A stretch of 64,000 bases of DNA. Origin: Alligator mississippiensis. Lineage: Eukaryota > Chordata > Crocodylia > Alligatoridae. Shown here piece by piece: positions 57,650 to 64,000 of the stretch. Location: contig NC_081826.1 in the NCBI RefSeq assembly GCF_030867095.1, forward strand, positions 43,254,001-43,318,000, given 5' to 3'. How positions within the stretch are numbered: the stretch's first letter is position 1; each line of letters starts with the position of its first letter. The notes beneath the pieces are model-generated. The model saw only the letters and a list, made by a program, of their open reading frames with translations. It did not search any database and was not told the origin of the DNA. The translations under genes and the position numbers were made by a program.

Positions 57650-59770
57650 GTAGAAAAAAGGAAATAGTTTGCACACCATGCAGTTCCAGACAAAGCCATT
57701 CATACAACCTATGGGGACAGGGCACTTTTGCTAACACTTTATTACCATCCTTTTTCCAGGAGACTAGAGCTCCTCGATAAACTGGTACCTGGCCCTGACA
57801 GTGAATCCTCGAGTAGTGAAGCGCTATTAGAATAACAGCCCTTACATCCACCAGAATACCAAATGCCCTTCCTGCAGCCATTCTTGACATGAGATTTGGT
57901 TGTCTGTTCCGAAGTGATGGACATGTATAATATGCATCCTTCCAGTTGTAACAGGATATCTCTGACAAGGTAATGTCCCCTTGCTTTCTTCAGGATATAC
58001 AAACTTCTTCCTTCTAGATCATGTTTCCTAAGAACCACCTACATCTAATTTTTCATAAGATCTCTGATATTATATGAGGTCAGAGATAATCTGTCTACTC
58101 AAGACCAGTCAGCTTTCAGACCACTCCTGAGCAGAGCTGGTTTGGAAGCTGGGTGGGTTCCCTGGCATTATATTCCTTCCCACAAGCACAGCCATCTGGA
58201 CAAGACATAGGTGCTTCACATGCTTAAGTATCAGTTACATGTCTTTAAGAAGAGATCCTTACTAACCACCAGGAACTCTGGGAAGTTTTGTGCTTATGCC
58301 AAGAAGCCTGAGAAATCACCACCTTTGCCTAGTTCTGTGTGCCACCCACAAACACACCCTTGCCACAACCCCAACTGGCATATTCTCTCTCACTTGTTTA
58401 TTCTCTAACTTACCTAATTGACTCATCCCAAACACAGCTGATCCCAGAGATGCACAGAGTGTACACACACAGTGCCTCTCCCATCCCTGGATGCACTGCA
58501 GCAGCCAGAACCCTGATGCCAGGATTGTCAGCAATAAAATACATTTCTCTTTCTGAAACTGGACAATATAAGGACTCAGAATTGGTTGCAGTATAATGAG
58601 GAGGGGTAACTGAGTGTGTGCATGCTGAGGGGAAGGGGAGGGACTCAAGGAAAGGAAAAACGAGTATGGGAGCTTCTGGAAAAGGACAAGAGTTGAAATC
58701 ATCACCACCTGCTCTCACACTTGCAATAAAGTATGCCACACTGGCCCATATCCTGCATTTTGCTTATGATGATGAGAAAAAGGAGCAACCTCTATAAAAG
58801 TCAGGACATAATATATGGTGTAACTCTTACAAATCTCACTCTTGTTCTGCTGGGATTCCATAAATACTCTTTTTTATGCCAGTGAAGCTGACACTTCACA
58901 GCACTTGATTAGAACAGAATAATTATTGTGGTACCCAGTAGTGCCTCAACAAGGAGGGATCTGTCATCACTTCCATTAAGAATTCCATTTCTCACTGGTT
59001 CTGAGATCACCTATTTTAAGTCTCTTGACTAGGCACTCAAGCTCCTTGGCATTATCATCATTATTATTTTAACTAAACTGTGTTGAAATTAGTTCGTCTG
59101 TATCTGGCTGAGAGAGAAATGAGAAGCTGAGCAAGGTAGGGAGAGCTTCCAGATATTTTTCTGGAACAAAAATAGCCATGTTTTGAAAACAGAAACTTTT
59201 CCTTCATGTCCTTGATTGCTTCAAGAAATTGCAAAGAAAAAACACAAGTGCAATAACCAGATTATGGTAGAGCCAAATCCCTCTCCCTCACTCACAGGAG
59301 GGGCTCCATTAGAGACAACATGGCTATCTGTGCCAGTGAGCAGGGATGGAGCAAGGGTGAGGGATGCAGTGGTCCAGTTGCACCCCACTTTTGATTCCTG
59401 TTCCACCCAAACTTTAAAACCTGCTCCACTCCTAAAACAACATCATTCCAAAACTACAATAAAAGTATTACAAAATTTGACTGATGCCTAGCTTTATACT
59501 AAGCTTATTGTGGCATCTCAGCAACTTCCTATTAATATAAAATAGACTTGTGTGGTTAAACACTTATATGTCACTTTTACAATACCATTGAGGGCCTGAT
59601 TTGTTCTTAGTTCTATCAGTTTTATATCAGTGCAACTCCCTGTCTTAAGTAGATTTTTTCCTGCTTTACACCAACATGGCAGACGTGGCTCATCCATTTC
59701 TATCCTGGTATAATACAGCTGAGACCAAGAAGATCATTCATGTTAACAGACTTCCATGTATGGTTTTAGG
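57650..59770. other. Intergenic sequence, nothing recognised
   Basis: No exon, RNA gene or named repeat is seen. Confidence 0.45.
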
Positions 59771-59774
59771 CATC

Positions 59775-59848
59775 ACTGATCTTGCTTTGGGACAAGGGGA
59801 CAACTAGATGTCTTCCAAGCTTATTTTCTAAGATTCTATGATTCCATG
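59775..59848 (+). mobile_element. CR1 LINE 3' end, short
   Basis: CACTGATCTTGCTTTGGGAC, ACTAGATGTCTTCCAAGC and the terminal tail AGATTCTATGATTCCATG mark a short, diverged CR1 3' end. Confidence 0.75.
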
Positions 59849-59849
59849 C

Positions 59850-62800
59850 TGCCCCCACCCCCAGATGGTTAGCTACATATTAGTCTCTGACAACCACCTC
59901 CCTGTGGCATACAAATGGTAACAACAATATGGCTACTGCCAGAGGCAGCCTCCCAAACAACAATATTATATCTTGATTTTCAAGCCATTTTAGGCAGTTT
60001 AGGCATAGCACTGTCCCAACACACATTCAGACTAGTGTGGTGTGCAAAAATAAGAGTTCTATTTTCTTGACTAGTCATTTCTTTCAGCAATTAAACTGGA
60101 GGTAGGAACCAATACCAGGAGTGAGACAGATTCTGCAATCATGAGCTATGAAGGTATTTCATATATTAAATGGGACTGGGATTAAATCCATGCTACAGAG
60201 ATATTGCCTGCACAGTCTACTCATTCTTGTAAATGTTGAGGTTTATCTTGCTGCTTGTTGTAAACCTAGCAGTTCCATTTTTGTTCTTGGCACAACAGTC
60301 CAGCTTGCTTTGTGAAGTCATAGTAAGACATCCAGAAAAACTATCGTGTGATCTATGAACCACTACAGTATGAACCTGCATTCCAATGTCTCCTGAGAGC
60401 TTTCTTGAATTACTCGAGTTTTTCATCTAGCAGTCCTTACTCATGGGAGTAAAGAGAGGTCTGGGGGGGTCAAGCCTAGATACTCTAACAAATTGAAGGG
60501 CCCATTCTCAGCATCTTAAAGCCCTATCTTTAAACTGTGCCTGCTGTTTCTTCCTCTGTTAATTTTTCTTGCCCAGGGGCAAGAACCCCCTGTTCTTTTA
60601 TTTTTGCATTTAGACAAGGAAATATTATGTGGCATTTCTTTTAGGCAGCCCTACTCCCTGCCACTCTGACTGTCACCATGCCGGTGGGAGGCACACATGA
60701 AAGAACCAGCCTTAAAGAAAATGAGCTGCTACTGTTGTACATTTTGAAATTGAACACATTTTAAAGCTCAGAGTCTCATGAAAAAAGAAACATGCTTTCA
60801 TTTTAGCCCCTACCCCCACTGGTGCTCTGACAAGCAGTGACATTCATCTAGGTTGAATCAGCTGCAGGAGGCAAAGCTGAAAGACTTTTGATTTCCCTAG
60901 TTACAAAAGTACAAACAGTAGCATGGGGTTTCTCAGTGCATTCTTTGTTTGGCTCTGGAGAAGTACAAGCTGGCTGGATACAGGTGAAATTTCAGCTTTC
61001 ACTGATCCTATAGCACAAGGATTAGCCAATGCTTGTTTTTACACATTTCATTTAAAATAAATAAATATCATCCCTGGGAGAAGTCTCCAGCCACATGAGC
61101 CCATTCCAGCTCTAGGGAAAAGTGCTCAAGCAAACTCCCCCTCCCCTGGGGTCTAAAACAGTCAAGGGACTTCTGTGCATACCTTGCCTCTGAAAATCAC
61201 TTATCCCTATTGCTGTTGAACCAAATTTGCTAATCTACCACCCATATGGTAAAGCCCATTTTGTTTTCCTAAGTGTTTGGGGGTGGGATATTTTAAGGGC
61301 TATTGGTAATCTTTAAGGGTTATATGACTTTTATTATTCCAAAAGTTATATATATTGAGTGGGTTATTTGCTAACTACACTGTGAATACTGCAGTTAGCA
61401 TCCTAGCTGTATTGCTTACAGCCCAGGATAGGTGCTTTTAAGTCAACTAAAATAATGATAAATAAACTCATTGGACTAAAATCCCTTTTCATGTGAGCAG
61501 GCAGAATTCCTTGGAGGCCAGTGGTTTTGCATCCATGTATGGAAGTGGTGAATTGGCCCCATTATTCCCAACTGTAGGTGCACTTGTCCTAAGGCCAGAA
61601 AGAAAGATGCTATCACTATCATTACTAGAATTAATGACCAATTCAACCACAAACTAAAAACCTGGATCTAAACCAGGCTAGACATGATGTGCAGGAAGAC
61701 TTTTAAAAAATTCAACCTGAATGCAAATCCATTTGCAAACAGTTCTTATTTAATAATGTGCCAAACTAAAACCTGGCAATCGAACAAGCTCAGCCATTTG
61801 GGGTGTTTAGATTCTTGATCCAATTTGAATTTTACAGCTAAGGCACATCTCTAATTAGCACTGAGATATTTTCAGAAATGCCTTGAGAAAATCTCCTCCA
61901 AAGAGTAAAACAGATAGACTTGCTGGGGCAAGAGGGCTCTGTCCAACCCATACCTAGTGTTAGCTTATGCCTGTTGGCATGCATGAGCCCTTAATGATTA
62001 CTTCTTTGGAAAGAATACTTAGAATTTATTTCAGACATTTTATCCCGAAGGACCTTAAATCACCTCACAAATCTTATGTAAACAACAGCACTGAAATGCA
62101 GCCATCTCTGGAATGGAGAGTGGCAGCCAGTTGGCATATATTCATCATACAAGAATAAGGGAAGGAGATATTTTTGGTCAAGGGCACCAGGGCCAACCCC
62201 TTCTGCTACAAAAAAAGTGCTTCAGAAGTTTTAAAGTACAGCTTTATTCTGAAAAGTGAAAAGTGATTGTTCCTAATTGGCAATAGATTTGTCTCTGGTA
62301 CCCTAATACTCAGGCTGCCACATAGGGTGACTTAAGTAAATAAAAATAATTTTTGTTACTTTTTGTCCCTGCTAATACTGCAGAAATTACGCAGCCAAGA
62401 TGGCATGAGCTGACTTCTATTCTGGTTTCTGCATCATCATCGGTCTTGTTTCTACCATAGAATCGTTATTCTTGATGATGAGAGAGCCAGAAAAAGCCAA
62501 GTGGGATTTTAATAGTTGCAGGCCCGGTAATACATGTCAAGTAAGCAAATTTGTTAGGAGTTAACCAGGAACAAAATAGTGCAACTGCACAATGCTCTGT
62601 GAAGAAGCTTTTCAGAACAGAATTCGTACTTTAATGGCCATTTATAGCAGGCAGGACCATACCTCACCCAAAATAACCTCTCAGCCAAATATAAAATACT
62701 CCATTTTGGTTGTGTCTACATGGCTGTAAACCGGACTGTATCCATGCATACAAATGATACTAATTCATTGCAACAACAGAACTGGCAAATTGCTATAGTG

Positions 62801-64000
62801 TTCTTAATCCTCTTGGAATCAGCAATTTCACATCTGAGTAAGTTACATTGTACTAATGGCCCCCGGTCACATCTGTTCTCCAAGTATTTTGGCAGCCCTC
62901 CAGCTGCCTTCTCACACTGCTTGCTTGCTGTCCTGACCAGCTGGTTTCTTTACTTGAGTGGCTTCTAGTGCTCTGGATCATGGCGACTGAACACTGCCTC
63001 CCTATTTGGATACTGGCACACAATCTGGTTCTGCCCATTTGTGTTTGCAGGCTCCAGGAGTCAGCAGACCAGACAGTACACCTAGCATTTTTGATAGCCT
63101 TGTGTCACTCCTGGTTACTGTGCTTCTAATTGAGGTCCTTGCATTTCAAGGAGAGGCAAAAACATATACCACTGAGGGGTAAGGATATAGAAACTGATGC
63201 TTTTGAAGGGGCTGCTAATGGCTGGACCACCACATAGTGCCATGTTAAAACTAAGGATAGGAAACTGGCTTGCAAGAGGGAAAAGGACAAACACCAGGTA
63301 GCATCCTACCTACCTGTCCAGAGTATGAGGAATTGGACAAGATTTTGACACAGGTCATCAACATCAAGCTCCTTCCCTTCAGGCATGACCAACGGACAAT
63401 AGGAAACCAAAGACTGTACAACATGCAACTTCTGGCATGAAGATGTGTCTGACCATCAGAAGCTCTTCAATGCACAGGAGCTGGCCAACAACATGTTCTA
63501 AAGGGTCTGGGAACCTAAGGCCCCATCTACCTGGCCAGTGAGTCATCTGCCCCTGAGAACATGCAGGCTGCCAGAAGTCAGAATACTAGTTTAATAGCTG
63601 CCTTAAACCATGGGCCCACAGAGCCCAGGCTTCCAGTCTAAAACAGTCACAAGACCCATCAGCCAGTTCTGAAACAAGCCATGTGAACATATGAACCACT
63701 ACACGGGCATAAAATGAAAAGAGAACCAAAGCATAAGCATGCAGCATTCAAATACATGATTATACAAAACACTGAACATTCCTGCATGTGCACTGAAGCA
63801 TAATCACTATGATAACTATCATGGATTAAATGCAACCAATCAGTAACAAGTCATGGTCTTCACATGAGCAATTTGTAGCATAGGAGATCTTGCTTTCAGT
63901 CAGTTGTCATTAGTTATGGTTCATACAATCTGGAATTTTTGTGTTCAGGACTCATGCATGGTAAAACATGCAAATAGTGGAAGAGGAAAAAGAAAAAAAA
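59850..64000. other. Intergenic sequence, nothing firmly recognised
   Basis: About 4 kb read on both strands. The part at 62,840-63,560 is less AT-rich than its surroundings and could be a decayed transposon, but no protein motif convinced me. Confidence 0.4.

Noticed and set aside
62840-63560. Possible decayed transposon with Myb-like frame
   Set aside because: The minus-strand frame near 62,853-63,038 has some helical, Arg/Gln-rich wording but no convincing SANT signature.
1-64000. tRNA, rRNA, CRISPR arrays, bacterial-type operons, integrases
   Set aside because: None seen. The sequence is vertebrate nuclear DNA with long introns and interspersed repeats; CRISPR-like regular spacing is absent.

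Overview
The window is vertebrate nuclear DNA, most likely from a sauropsid and best fitting a crocodilian or turtle. It has a split gene with long introns and one CpG island. It also has CR1-type LINEs, old MIR-type SINEs, a Penelope-like element with a GIY-YIG domain, and many non-autonomous hAT, Tigger and PIF/Harbinger DNA transposons. The species call is inference from repeat content; no search was possible.

Positions 1 to about 26,900 hold the 5' two thirds of one protein-coding gene on the minus strand, recognised as DPY19L4, a DPY19-family multi-pass ER membrane protein related to C-mannosyltransferases. I placed twelve coding exons, from the start codon at 26,624 down to exon 12 at 2,344-2,502. 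Each has AG/GT borders and the reading phase is kept across all joins. They encode about 441 residues of a family protein of roughly 720; the rest lies beyond the left edge. The first exon lies in a CpG island (about 26,250-26,900) with ETS-like, NRF1-like and GC-box motifs. The introns hold most of the recognisable repeats: a Penelope-like fragment with a 225-codon open frame (3.3-4.3 kb), hAT elements (left edge, 6.3-7.2 kb, 11 kb, 14.4-15.1 kb, 25.2-25.8 kb), a broken PIF/Harbinger copy with transposase and Myb-like remnants (about 15.2-18.9 kb), and a solo LTR (20.4-22.1 kb).

From 26,900 to 64,000 I recognise no conserved protein-coding exon. In mammals the gene upstream of DPY19L4 is ESRP1 in the same orientation, so this 37 kb is probably an expanded intergenic region or a synteny change. 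It holds LINE fragments, two more solo LTRs with 5-bp target duplications, a CpG-rich LTR-like block (43.6-45.1 kb), nested inverted-repeat transposons (33.7-35.7 kb), paired foldback MITEs (24.8 and 45.1 kb), a long hairpin element (57.4 kb), a third copy of the large hAT family (53.1-54.6 kb), and two exon-like segments (41.4 kb minus, 46.2 kb plus) that could belong to unannotated transcripts.

Many of the open frames in this window begin at GTG or lie antisense to exons, CpG-island sequence or repeats. I treat them as chance frames.
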